In this document: piece after piece, positions 30,770 through 38,627 of the stretch
Layout of the letters: each line of letters starts with the position of its first letter
Position numbering within the stretch: the stretch's first letter is position 1
Source of the DNA: Stenotrophomonas maltophilia
GTDB taxonomy: Bacteria; Pseudomonadota; Gammaproteobacteria; Xanthomonadales; Xanthomonadaceae
Assembly: GCA_002435595.1 (NCBI GenBank)
Contig: DJBL01000147.1
Span: forward strand, 9,152-73,151
Direction: 5' to 3'
Length of the DNA: 64,000 nt
Notes under the pieces: generated by a model
What the model saw: only the letters and a program-made list of their open reading frames with translations
Database searches by the model: none
What the model was told of the DNA's origin: nothing
Position numbers and translations under genes: made by a program

Positions 30770-30985
30770 CCGGCCGGGGCCGGTATTCGGGCTGATGGAC
30801 ACGGGCGCGAAGGCCCACCTAGTACCTGCCGCTTCCCAGGCAAATGCCCAGTGCTGTTGGCAGGATTCGTTTCCATTCACCGCTGCGGGGCAGCTCCGGA
30901 ATGGGCGCGCGAGGCGCCTTCACCGGATTCCCGTTTAAACCCATCCCTTCATCTGCATGAAGAGATGGATACCTTCGGCCCGCAC
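30770..30985 (-). promoter_or_regulatory. Cobalamin (B12) riboswitch controlling metE
   Basis: Read on the minus strand, the conserved blocks appear in order: GGTATCC (about 30974-30968), AAGGGATGGGTTTAAACGGGAA then TCCGGTGAA (about 30931-30916), TCCGGAGCTGCCCCGCAGCGGTGA (around 30900-30877), and AGCCCGAATACCGGCC (30793-30778). These are the core and the 3' L13-type element of the AdoCbl riboswitch. The expression platform would lie in the 220 nt between the aptamer and the metE start at 30546, which is rich in GC hairpins. The rest of the 600-bp metE-higA gap (30986-31146) holds nothing I recognise. Confidence 0.9.
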
Positions 30986-31146
30986 AAGGTAGGCCGAAGG
31001 CGGGCGGTGGTCAAGGGGCGTCGCGCCAACGAACGAGGTCATGGACGATGCAACGCACGTGACAGCAATGTCGTCGCGCCGGGTGCCGGGTGCGGGAGGC
31101 CATCCACGCGTTTGCGGGAAGCAAGGGGTAGGGGAATGGCGGCCGC

Positions 31147-31443
31147 TCAGGCCGCGTGGTGGTATGGCTCGATGCGCGCCAGGACGTCGGCCAGTTCGTC
31201 CCTGGCCTTGGCCGCGTCGTGGGCCATCTGCAGGTTGAGCCAGAAGGCCTCGCTGGTGCCGAAGAAGCGCGCCAGTCGCAACGCCGTGTCGGCGGTAATG
31301 CTGCGCCTGCCCGCGATGATCTCGCCGATACGCGTCTGCTTCACGTCGATGGACTTGGCCAAGCGGTAGGCGGTCATCCCGAAAGGGGTGAGGAACTCCT
31401 CCTGCAGGATTTCACCGGGGTGCGGGTAGGGAATCGAACGCAT
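31147..31443 (-). CDS. higA: HigA-family antitoxin
   Basis: A 98-residue XRE-type antitoxin. It begins PYPHPGEILQEEFLTPFGMT, typical of HigA addiction-module proteins. The helix-turn-helix is MTAYRLAKSIDVKQTRIGEI, followed by RRSITADTALRLARFFGTS and the family end FWLNLQMAHDAAKAR. It neutralises HigB and represses the operon. The toxin gene comes first, 12 bp upstream, the typical reversed order of higBA. Confidence 0.93.
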   Translation of the reverse strand: MRSIPYPHPGEILQEEFLTPFGMTAYRLAKSIDVKQTRIGEIIAGRRSITADTALRLARFFGTSEAFWLNLQMAHDAAKARDELADVLARIEPYHHAA

Positions 31444-31455
31444 GTAGGCAGCCCC

Positions 31456-31737
31456 TCAGTGATAGTCGCAAAGCTCTACGTCTGCAGGACCTGCATCGGT
31501 CCATGTGAAGCACAATCGGTACTGGTCGTTGACGCGGATGCTGTGCTGACCCGCACGATTGGCGCGCAGTGGTTCCAGGCGGTTGGCCGGTGGAATGCGC
31601 AGGTCTTCCAGCCGGACGGCCGCATCCAGCATGGCGAGCTTCCGTATCGCAACCCGCTGGATATCCTGGAACCTTCGGATGCGTCTACCCATGAACAAAC
31701 TCTTGGTAGTAATGCATCGGAACGACACGATGGACAT
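31456..31737 (-). CDS. higB: HigB-family toxin (RelE/ParE superfamily)
   Basis: A 93-residue toxin. It begins MSIVSFRCITTKSLFMGRRI, and the C-terminal QHSIRVNDQYRLCFTWTDAG plus ELCDYH is the HigB/RelE signature; the R and H residues near the end are those used for ribosome-dependent mRNA cleavage. The full-length frame starts at 31737, matching longer HigB relatives; a start at 31692 would cut the first strand. With higA it is a complete, apparently intact type II toxin-antitoxin module. A perfectly placed palindrome lies upstream. Confidence 0.92.
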   Translation of the reverse strand: MSIVSFRCITTKSLFMGRRIRRFQDIQRVAIRKLAMLDAAVRLEDLRIPPANRLEPLRANRAGQHSIRVNDQYRLCFTWTDAGPADVELCDYH

Positions 31738-31753
31738 GACAGCTTCCTGTAAT

Positions 31754-31784
31754 GACGATGCTACCGCGTGACGGTAGTATCGTC
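31754..31784. promoter_or_regulatory. Palindrome upstream of higB, candidate HigA operator
   Basis: GACGATGCTACCG (31754-31766) and CGGTAGTATCGTC (31772-31784) form 13-bp arms with one mismatch around a 5-bp centre. It starts 16 bp upstream of the higB start codon, where an autorepressing HigA-HigB complex would bind over the promoter. No U-tract follows on the minus strand, so it is not a terminator of nadV, whose stop lies at 31903. Confidence 0.6.
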
Positions 31785-31902
31785 AAACGGGACCAATCCG
31801 GCCCGCTGATGCACAGGGCAGTCGATCAGCGGGCCTCGCCTGTGATGCTCGCTGAATATCGCGCAGGCGAAAGCGGACGCGGTCACGCCCGCGAGACGGT
31901 GG

Positions 31903-33345
31903 TCATCGATTCGATGTATCGGTCAACCGCGCATCATCGGCCCGGCTGCGGATCGCGGCCAACGTATCGTCCTGCAGCAGCTGGCCGTTCTCCCAGACCG
32001 TGACCATCGCATCCTCGTAGCCCGGCGGCAGCCCGGCCGCCGTCAGCGATTCCGCGTCGGCCGGCACCGACACCGTGCGGAACTGGCCGTACTCGCGATG
32101 GCGCAGCAGGCGCATGCGGCCGCGCTTGCTCTGCTTGCCGCTGTCGGTCACCGGGTCCTTGTAGACGTCGATCCACTTCCCGTCCACGCGCGCGGCCGAG
32201 CACTTCAGCGCGAACTTCTGGGTGTCGCGGTCCAGCCGCTGCAGCAGTGCACCGCCCATGCCGAAGGCGACGTTGTCGGCGGCGTAGCCGGCGGCGGTGA
32301 TGCTGGCCAGGATCTGGCCGATGCTGGTCGGGTTGACCCCGTCGCCCTGGATCACGCGCACGTGGTTGAGCACCTTGTAGCCCTTGCCGTTGACCACGTG
32401 GCCGAAGGCATCGTCGAGCAGTTGCAGGCACTGCAGCACCACCGCCACCGGGTCGCCCGAGTCCGGGCGGATCACCACGGTGGCGCCCGATGCGATCACC
32501 TGCTCGCGCAGGGTGGTGCCCCAGTGCCGGGTGATCGCCTGGAAGATGTCGTAGCTGTCCGACACCACCGCCACCACGGCGCCCGGGGTGGCAAAGCGCG
32601 CGAGCATGTTGCGGTAGGCCTCCACTTCGTTGTCGCGGCCCCAGCTGGTGATGGTGCTGTGCTCGGCGGCCGGGATCGAGTAGCCGGCCATGGCCTCGTG
32701 GTAGAACGCACGGGCATACAGCAGGGCCGAGACGGTATCGGTGCCGAGGAAGTTGACCAGGTGCGCCGCGCCACCGATGGCGGCCGATTCCAGGCTCGAC
32801 ACGCCACGGCTGCCGAAGTCGTGCAGCTTGAACGGCAACTGCCCTTCCGGGTCGTCGCTGGTGCGCTCCAGGTACTGGCGAATCGTCTGCTTGGCGTGCC
32901 AGCTGGTGGTGGCCACGGTGACCGGGTACCACACGCGCAGCAGCATCGTTTCAAGGTACGAGGGCACCCAGAACGCCTGCGGGTCGGTCGATTCGATCGT
33001 CATCAGCGCGTTGTGCACCGGCACCACGGTACCTTCGGGCACGGCGCGGATCCGGATCGGCAGCAGGCCGCCGTGCGTATCGACGATGTAGCGCCAGCCG
33101 GCCTCGTTGAAGGGCTCGCCGTGGGCGGCGAAGAGATCGCGCGCCACGTCGATGTCGGCGTGGGTGATCGGCTTGGCCAGATAGTCCTTCAGCAGCGCCT
33201 GCAGGCCGAAGAACAGCGTGCGGTCGTAGTGGCCACCGCGCGACTCCACGTAGAAGAAGGTGGCGTCGGTGCCCGGCGGATACTGCAGCCAGTGGCTGGC
33301 CTTGTAGCTGTCGGTGTTGAGGAGAAGATTGTCGAGGTAATGCAT
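31903..33345 (-). CDS. nadV: Nicotinamide phosphoribosyltransferase
   Basis: A 480-residue NAMPT-type enzyme making NMN from nicotinamide and PRPP. Seen: NTDSYKASHWLQYPPGTDAT at the N-terminus, KLHDFGSRGVSSLESAAIGG, GYSIPAAEHSTITSWGRDNE with the active-site His, VVSDSYDIFQAI, VIRPDSGDPV, GDGVNPTSI and FGMGGALLQRL. The length is that of NadV/NAMPT, and the DFGSRGVSS block separates it from nicotinate phosphoribosyltransferases. ATG 33345 has AAGGAG six bases upstream, which decides the start. It is the last gene of pnuC-nadR-nadM-nadV. It bypasses nicotinamidase and gives NMN for the next gene's adenylyltransferase. Confidence 0.94.
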   Translation of the reverse strand: MHYLDNLLLNTDSYKASHWLQYPPGTDATFFYVESRGGHYDRTLFFGLQALLKDYLAKPITHADIDVARDLFAAHGEPFNEAGWRYIVDTHGGLLPIRIRAVPEGTVVPVHNALMTIESTDPQAFWVPSYLETMLLRVWYPVTVATTSWHAKQTIRQYLERTSDDPEGQLPFKLHDFGSRGVSSLESAAIGGAAHLVNFLGTDTVSALLYARAFYHEAMAGYSIPAAEHSTITSWGRDNEVEAYRNMLARFATPGAVVAVVSDSYDIFQAITRHWGTTLREQVIASGATVVIRPDSGDPVAVVLQCLQLLDDAFGHVVNGKGYKVLNHVRVIQGDGVNPTSIGQILASITAAGYAADNVAFGMGGALLQRLDRDTQKFALKCSAARVDGKWIDVYKDPVTDSGKQSKRGRMRLLRHREYGQFRTVSVPADAESLTAAGLPPGYEDAMVTVWENGQLLQDDTLAAIRSRADDARLTDTSNR

Positions 33346-33408
33346 GACGGGAAGCTCCTTCGCGTCGGGTGACACCGGCGGTCTATCCGCCGGCGGGAAA
33401 AGCCGGGA

Positions 33409-34458
33409 TCAGCCCCGGCCCAGGAAGAACTCCAGGATGTGCAGGTGGTCTTCATACAGCTTGGGCCCCATGTCCAGCGCTTCGCTGACCGGGGTCCAGC
33501 GCGCCTTGTCGGCATCGTCGCCGCCGCGCACGGCCGGCAGTTCGCCGGCGGGGAAGTCAAAGTGGAAGGCGTGGGTGATGGTGCGGCCGCGCTGGCTGCG
33601 TTCGGGATGGTCGAACACATGCTGGCCCTTGAGCGAGCCCTTGAGCACCCGCGCCGGGATCTTCAACCGGGTTTCCTCGCGCAGTTCGCGCAGGCAGCTG
33701 TCGAGCAGGCCCTGCTGCTGGCCGACGAAGCCGCCGGGCAACGCCCACAGGCCCTTGCCGGGCTCGGCACGGCGACGCACCAGCAGCACGTGGCCCGAAT
33801 GCACCACCACCGCGTCGGTGGTGACGAACGTGGGCGCATACGGTGCGTCTTTCCAGGCGGCCTTGTACTGCTCGATGAACTGGTACTCGGCTACCAGCTG
33901 GGCGTAGGCCGGGCCGCTCTTGCGGAACGCTTCGAGCATGGCGTACACCGGCGCCGGCACGTTGCCACGCAGCATCAGCAGGGCCCCGTGGAAATCGATG
34001 CTGCCCGCTTCAAACAGGTAGCGGCGCAGCTCGGTGGCCGACAGCGTTTCGGTGTGCTGCACGTCCACCAGCGGCCACTGCGGGAACTCGCGCAGGTAGT
34101 AGCTGGAATCGTCCTTGTCCATCCCGACCAGGCCGATCTTCGCCTCGCCGGTATGGCCGTCGGCGCGTACCGCCTCGGCCACCGTGCGTTGCACGCCGGC
34201 GATCCACTGCGCTTCGTTGTACAGGTGGTCCTTGAGCGGACGGATCAGCAGGCGTTCGCCCGCACCTTCAAGCGCGGCCTGGATCATCACGGCACGTTCG
34301 GCCACGGTCCAGGGATTGCGGAGGCTGCGGGGGGTATCGGCAGAGCCGACCAGGAAGATCAGCTTCTTGGCCCGGCTCAGTGCGAGGCGGGCAACGGCGG
34401 CATGGCCGTTATGGAAGGGCTCGAAGCGCCCGATGAACACCAGATAGTCGTATTCCAT
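33409..34458 (-). CDS. nadM: Bifunctional NMN adenylyltransferase / Nudix hydrolase
   Basis: A 349-residue fusion. The N-terminal nucleotidyltransferase (1-175) has GRFEPFHNGH (10-19) and the late LSATELRRYL. The Nudix domain (about 200-349) has GLWALPGGFVGQQQGLLDSC and LRELREETRL. The first domain turns NMN and ATP into NAD; the second probably hydrolyses ADP-ribose-type compounds, as in Synechocystis and Francisella NadM-Nudix proteins. In the Nudix box the first conserved Glu is Gln and the usual Gly after REExx is Arg, while the metal-binding REE is kept. It lies 63 bp upstream of nadV and 78 bp downstream of nadR. Confidence 0.93.
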   Translation of the reverse strand: MEYDYLVFIGRFEPFHNGHAAVARLALSRAKKLIFLVGSADTPRSLRNPWTVAERAVMIQAALEGAGERLLIRPLKDHLYNEAQWIAGVQRTVAEAVRADGHTGEAKIGLVGMDKDDSSYYLREFPQWPLVDVQHTETLSATELRRYLFEAGSIDFHGALLMLRGNVPAPVYAMLEAFRKSGPAYAQLVAEYQFIEQYKAAWKDAPYAPTFVTTDAVVVHSGHVLLVRRRAEPGKGLWALPGGFVGQQQGLLDSCLRELREETRLKIPARVLKGSLKGQHVFDHPERSQRGRTITHAFHFDFPAGELPAVRGGDDADKARWTPVSEALDMGPKLYEDHLHILEFFLGRG

Positions 34459-34536
34459 GAGAATCCCCCATGTCGTTGCAGGTGCCGTGGGTCTATCCCT
34501 TGGCTGGTGCCAATGCTACTCCTCTGTCCTGCGCCG

Positions 34537-35601
34537 TCAACATCCGTCGCGCGTGCCGTCGAGCACGGCCATCACCTGCGCGATGCGCTGCTGCAGCGAG
34601 CCGACCAGCACGGTGAACGGCATGCCGTGCGCGTCCAACGCCTGTAAGTACGCGCGGTGCTGCGCGTGCCGGAACGCATCATCGCGCCGGGTGCCGTCCT
34701 GTACGAACGGGAAATCCGGCGCGCACAGGAACAGGTGGGTGTAGCGCCGTTGCGCCAACGCATGCAGCGCTGGTTCGGCGCGTTCGAACATGGACAGGCA
34801 GTACAGCAGGGTGGTCAGCGGCGTGGTATCGCAGACCAGCCAGCGGGTGGCCTGTTCGGCCAGCGTGTCTTCGCGCGCGACCTGCACCTGGGCGATGTGC
34901 AGCAGGTCGTCGTAGTCGAGCACGCCCCCGCGCGCCACCCAATGCTCGCGCCCGAACTCGGCCGCCCAAGTGGTCCGCAGCTGCGCGGCCAGCGCGGCGG
35001 CGAGGGTGGTCTTGCCGCTGGATTCGCCGCCGAGCAGGCCGACGCGACCGACGAAATCGGCGTACACGCGCGGATCGAGGAAGCCACGCAGCGCGTGCGG
35101 GTCACGCCGCACTGCCGTGCCCGAGACCGGCACCGTGCTGCGGACCGGATCCAGGCACACATGCGCCACCGGCCAGTGCATGCCGGCCTGCGCACTGAAA
35201 TGGCGCTGCAGCGCGGCCGCGAATCCATCACCGTAGGCCTCGCTGGTGAACACCGCATCCACCCGGCACTGCCACAGCGTGCTGCACACCCAGGCCACGA
35301 ACGCGCGCTGGGTGGCATCGTCATCGGTGTTGCATGGCAGCGGTCGCATCGGCACGCCCAGGTGCGCGCAGCAGGCCGCCAACCGCGCCGGGTCGAGCAC
35401 CAGGCGGGTGACCTGCGGGTACAGCGCCTGCAACCATGCCTCACGCCGGTCGGCCTCGCAGCCGGGCAGTTCCGGCTGGCTCCAGCTGAGCAGCAGCACG
35501 TTGGAGCAGCAGCTCAGCGCATGGTCGATCAGGGCCTGGTGGCCCCGGTGCAGCGGGCTGAACTTGCCCACCACCAGGCCGGTGGCGTAAGGCTCAACCA
35601 T
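34537..35601 (-). CDS. nadR: NadR-type NMN adenylyltransferase / ribosylnicotinamide kinase
   Basis: A 354-residue protein. The nucleotidyltransferase half has GKFSPLHRGHQALIDHAL at the N-terminus and VPVSGTAVRRDPH near its end. It is followed by a P-loop kinase domain (from about 195) with GLLGGESSGKTTLAAALA, EFGREHWVARGG and DTTPLTTLLYC. It phosphorylates nicotinamide riboside and can adenylylate NMN. There is no N-terminal HTH, so unlike the enteric NadR it is not a repressor. The start is taken at 35601, overlapping the last 8 bp of pnuC, which argues for translational coupling with the NR transporter. Confidence 0.92.
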   Translation of the reverse strand: MVEPYATGLVVGKFSPLHRGHQALIDHALSCCSNVLLLSWSQPELPGCEADRREAWLQALYPQVTRLVLDPARLAACCAHLGVPMRPLPCNTDDDATQRAFVAWVCSTLWQCRVDAVFTSEAYGDGFAAALQRHFSAQAGMHWPVAHVCLDPVRSTVPVSGTAVRRDPHALRGFLDPRVYADFVGRVGLLGGESSGKTTLAAALAAQLRTTWAAEFGREHWVARGGVLDYDDLLHIAQVQVAREDTLAEQATRWLVCDTTPLTTLLYCLSMFERAEPALHALAQRRYTHLFLCAPDFPFVQDGTRRDDAFRHAQHRAYLQALDAHGMPFTVLVGSLQQRIAQVMAVLDGTRDGC

Positions 35602-36190
35602 GCGTGGCATCGGCCGCTGCGGTGGCATCGGTCTGTTCGCGCATCAGTCGCCGCCAATGCCGCAGCGAGACCAGGGCGTTGATCCAGAACACCGCGTACA
35701 GCACGGCGGTAAGGTGCAACCCGCGGCTGGCGTACAGCGGAATGGCGATGCTGTTGACCAGCAGCCAGAACCACCAGGAATCCAGCTTGCGGCGCATCAT
35801 CAGCAGCTGCGCCACCACGCTCAGCACCAGCACCGCCGAATCCAGGAACGGCGCGTAGGCATCGGTCCAGGTATGCAGCAGCAGGCCATAGCCCATGCTG
35901 GCCAGCAACGCGGCCGGCAGCATCCAGCCCAGCGTACGCAGCTGCACCCGGCTGATCGGCAGCGCCTGCCCGTGGTCGCCGCGCAGCCACTGCCACCAGC
36001 CGATCACGCTGGTGAGCACGAACACGCCCTGCAGCACCACATCGGCGTAGAGGCGAGCCTGGTAGAACACCAACCCGAACAGGGTGCAGCCGATGATGCC
36101 GGTCCACCAGGTATGCACGCTGTTGCGGCCGGCGAGCAGGATCGAAGCGGCCACGGTCAGGTTGGCGGCAATCTCCAGCGGGCTGGTCAT
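35594..36190 (-). CDS. pnuC: PnuC-family nicotinamide riboside transporter
   Basis: A 198-residue membrane protein with six to seven hydrophobic segments. NSVHTWWTGIIGCTLFGLVF, the WWQWLRGDHG turn, and the C-terminal WWFWLLVNSIAIPLYASRGL and LYAVFWINALVSLRHWRRLM are PnuC signatures (the tryptophans line the substrate path). It is a facilitator, and the coupled NadR kinase traps nicotinamide riboside by phosphorylation. It is the first gene of the NAD salvage operon and is divergent from the gene at 36347. No riboswitch was recognised in the 156 bp upstream. Confidence 0.93.
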   Translation of the reverse strand: MTSPLEIAANLTVAASILLAGRNSVHTWWTGIIGCTLFGLVFYQARLYADVVLQGVFVLTSVIGWWQWLRGDHGQALPISRVQLRTLGWMLPAALLASMGYGLLLHTWTDAYAPFLDSAVLVLSVVAQLLMMRRKLDSWWFWLLVNSIAIPLYASRGLHLTAVLYAVFWINALVSLRHWRRLMREQTDATAAADATHG

Positions 36191-36346
36191 GCCGATCGGC
36201 CCGGCCGGGGGAGGGACAGCGGAAGCGGCGGCATCAGGACCTTCGGGCAACAGCGGCAATGGGCCGCCCAGTCTACCGGCGCCGGCACTGCATCCATCGC
36301 GGCGCCGGCTGCGTATCTGCTGGTAATCCCCGATGCGGAGCCACGC

Positions 36347-37123
36347 ATGCGCCGTTGCCACCTGCCATTGCTGCTGCTGCTGTTGCTGGGCCCGGCCGCA
36401 GTGGCTGCCGGGCAGGTACAGCGCCAGGAAGGCCGCGCCTACGCGCCGGCCGACGGCCGCCTGCTCTACCGCGAGACCCATTGGCTGCAGGGTCCGCCCA
36501 CGGCGCGGTCCCGGCTGGTGGTGTACCGCTGCGCCGACGGTCGTGCGTTCGCGCGCAAGTGGATGACCCCGCAGGGCAGCCCGCAGACCCCCGATTTCGC
36601 CTTCGAAGATGCCCGCAACGGCTACCAGGAAGGCCTGCAGGGCAGCGCCACGGGGCGGACCGTATACATGCGTGAAGACGCGCGCGCCGACCGGGTCAGC
36701 CGTGCCATCGCGATCCCCCCCGACGCGGTGGTCGATGCCGGCTTCGATGCCGCCGTGCTGGGCCACTGGGACACCCTGCAGGCCGGCCGCCCGGTGGCAT
36801 TCCAGTTCCTGCTGCCCAGCCGCCAGCGGCTGGTGCCGTTGAAACTGCAGCGCAGCGCAGCGCTCACCTGGCAGGGCCAGCCGGCCGAGCAGCTGCAGAT
36901 GCGGCTGGATGCCTGGTTCGGCTTCGCGGTCCCGGCGGTGACCCTGGTGTATGCGCGCAACAGCCCGCGCCTGCTGCAGTTCAGCGGCACCGGCAATGTG
37001 CGTGACGAACGCGGGCGCTACCCGCAGGTACGCGTCGAGTTTCCGGATGCCCCGGTGGCGTCGACCCCGGCCGACCTGCTGGCGGCGCGGCAGCAGCCCC
37101 TGGTGACCGCATGCGCCCGCTGA
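36347..37123 (+). CDS. Exported protein of unknown function
   Basis: A 258-residue protein with a signal peptide (MRRCHLPLLLLLLLGPAAVAAG). The mature part is mostly beta-rich, e.g. RLLYRETHWLQG, LVVYRCADGRAFARKWM, and a closing RYPQVRVEFPD, and has only two cysteines. No family is recognised with certainty, though exported proteins of this size and pattern occur in Xanthomonadaceae near sigma-factor operons. The ATG at 36347 starts the signal peptide. It lies 70 bp upstream of the ECF sigma gene on the same strand, so it may belong to the same transcription unit or simply precede it. Confidence 0.6.
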   Translation: MRRCHLPLLLLLLLGPAAVAAGQVQRQEGRAYAPADGRLLYRETHWLQGPPTARSRLVVYRCADGRAFARKWMTPQGSPQTPDFAFEDARNGYQEGLQGSATGRTVYMREDARADRVSRAIAIPPDAVVDAGFDAAVLGHWDTLQAGRPVAFQFLLPSRQRLVPLKLQRSAALTWQGQPAEQLQMRLDAWFGFAVPAVTLVYARNSPRLLQFSGTGNVRDERGRYPQVRVEFPDAPVASTPADLLAARQQPLVTACAR

Positions 37124-37193
37124 CCGCCCCCTTGCGAAGTGCGCCCGCAGCGACGAGGATGCGATCTGTCCCCGTACCGAGTTTGAGTCTGCG

Positions 37194-37763
37194 ATGCCTG
37201 AGTTGGACGCTGCCGATCCCGGTGCCGCGCGGCACCTCGACGACCTGCTGGGCCGGGTTGCCAGCGGCGATCGCCAGGCGTTCGAGTCGGTGTACCAGCT
37301 TGCCTCCGGGCGCCTGTTCGCGATCTGCCTGCACGTGCTGCGCGACCGCGGTGATGCCGAGGACGTGCTGCAGGAGGTCTTCACCACGGTCTGGCACAAG
37401 GCCGCACAGTTCGACCGCGCCAAGGCGGCGGCCATGACCTGGCTGTCGATGATGGCGCGCAACCGCGCGATCGACCGCCTGCGCGCCGCCCCGCCGCGGC
37501 CGCTGGACGATCTGTCGGTGGCCGATGAGATCCCCGATTTCGCCCCGCAGCCGGCCCAGGTGGCCGAACAGGCCTCCGACCGGGAGCGCCTGGAAGACTG
37601 CCTGGACACCCTGGAGCCGCGCCGCCGCTCGCTGATCCGGCTGGCGTTCCTGGACGGGGCCAGCTATGAGGAACTGGCGCGCCGGATCGGCTCGCCGCTG
37701 GGCTCGGTGAAGAGCTGGATCCGGCGCGGCCTGGGCCAACTGCGGGTGTGCCTGGAACGATGA
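37194..37763 (+). CDS. ECF-family RNA polymerase sigma factor (SigK-like)
   Basis: A 189-residue sigma-70 factor with only regions 2 and 4. Region 2 is about 18-90, with LRDRGDAEDVLQEVFTTVWH and AMTWLSMMARNRAIDRLRA; region 4 is about 130-185, with CLDTLEPRRRSLIRLAFLDG and SYEELARRIGSPLGSVKSWI. The region-4 recognition helix and the anti-sigma partner place it near the SigK/ECF19 type. It overlaps the anti-sigma gene by ATGA. It very likely drives the lipid-modifying operon that follows and its own expression. The signal is unknown; related circuits respond to singlet oxygen or organic peroxide. Confidence 0.93.
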   Translation: MPELDAADPGAARHLDDLLGRVASGDRQAFESVYQLASGRLFAICLHVLRDRGDAEDVLQEVFTTVWHKAAQFDRAKAAAMTWLSMMARNRAIDRLRAAPPRPLDDLSVADEIPDFAPQPAQVAEQASDRERLEDCLDTLEPRRRSLIRLAFLDGASYEELARRIGSPLGSVKSWIRRGLGQLRVCLER

Positions 37764-38545
37764 ACATCCGCGACCTCCATGACCTGCATGACGACGGCCA
37801 GCCGCCCAGCGCCGACATCCTGGCCGGCGAATATGTGCTCGGCGTGCTCGATGCCGCCCAGCGCAGCGAGGCCGAACGACGCATCGCCAGCGACCCGGGT
37901 TTTGCCCGGCTGGTGAGCCAATGGGAAAACCGGCTGGCCCCGCTGCTGGCCTCGCTGGGCAGCGCGCCGGTGCCGGCGCATCTGTGGCCGCGCATCCGCA
38001 CCTCGCTGGGCTGGCCATCGGTGGAGGCCCGCGCGCCGCGCGCCTGGCAGCGCACCGGGTTCTGGCAGGGCATGACCGCGTTGGCCGCAGTGGTGGCGCT
38101 GGTGGCGGTGTTCAGCCGTCGCGAACTCGAGCCGGTGGCCCCGGTGGCCCCTCCGGTGGCGGTCACCCCGACCGCCCCGCCGACGCCGGCCGAGCCGGAG
38201 CAGGCAACCAAGCCGGTCACCCCGCTGCTGCACGACGACGGCACGCCTGGCTGGCTGGCCTCGGTGGACAAGGCCCAGGGCAAGGTGCTGATGGTGCCGG
38301 TGCCTGCAGCGGCCGATGCCGCCGGGCGCGCCCCCGAGCTCTGGCTGATCCCCGCCGGCGGCACACCGCGCTCGCTGGGCCTGGTCTCGATCAACCGTGC
38401 CCACACCGTGAGCGTGCCCGACACGCTGCGTGATGCGCTGGTGAACGGCTCGGTTCTGGCGATCACCCTGGAACCGGCCAGCGGGGCGCCGCAGGGCATC
38501 CCGACCGGTCCGATCATCGCCAAGGGCGACATCGCCACCTTGTAA
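37760..38545 (+). CDS. RskA-family anti-sigma factor
   Basis: A 261-residue single-pass membrane protein. The cytoplasmic N-terminal domain (1-95) begins ADILAGEYVLGVLDAAQRSE, the RskA beginning, and lacks the HxxxCxxC zinc motif of ZAS anti-sigma factors. One membrane segment lies at about 103-117, then a Pro-rich linker (APVAPPVAVTPTAPPTPAEP) and an extracytoplasmic RskA domain ending GSVLAITLEPASGAPQGIPT. It would sequester the preceding sigma factor until the periplasmic domain is cleaved or rearranged. It is translationally coupled to the sigma gene. Confidence 0.9.
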   Translation: MNIRDLHDLHDDGQPPSADILAGEYVLGVLDAAQRSEAERRIASDPGFARLVSQWENRLAPLLASLGSAPVPAHLWPRIRTSLGWPSVEARAPRAWQRTGFWQGMTALAAVVALVAVFSRRELEPVAPVAPPVAVTPTAPPTPAEPEQATKPVTPLLHDDGTPGWLASVDKAQGKVLMVPVPAAADAAGRAPELWLIPAGGTPRSLGLVSINRAHTVSVPDTLRDALVNGSVLAITLEPASGAPQGIPTGPIIAKGDIATL

Positions 38546-38559
38546 CGTGCACTTTATTT

Positions 38560-38577
38560 CCGGATCCGTGCATCCGG
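38560..38577. promoter_or_regulatory. Small hairpin in the anti-sigma/desaturase gap
   Basis: CCGGAT-CCGTGC-ATCCGG, a perfect 6-bp stem 15 bp after the anti-sigma stop, is preceded by ACTTTATTT and not followed by a T-run. The 82-bp gap at 38546-38627 is the only sizeable break in the operon and could hold a sigma-dependent promoter; a partial terminator is equally possible. Confidence 0.35.
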
Positions 38578-38627
38578 ATGGGCCTGGCTCCCGTATCTCC
38601 TGACAAGCACGCCAGGAGATGCGCGAT

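Noticed and set aside
27484..30795. A 1103-residue plus-strand frame over queH and metE
   Set aside because: It spans two genes with verified catalytic motifs on the other strand, and its translation has no domain.
31754..31784. Terminator of the NAD salvage operon
   Set aside because: The palindrome lies 119 bp past the nadV stop with no U-tract; its position just upstream of higB fits an operator better.
34537..35601. Enteric-type NadR repressor
   Set aside because: There is no N-terminal helix-turn-helix; the protein starts directly with the nucleotidyltransferase motif.
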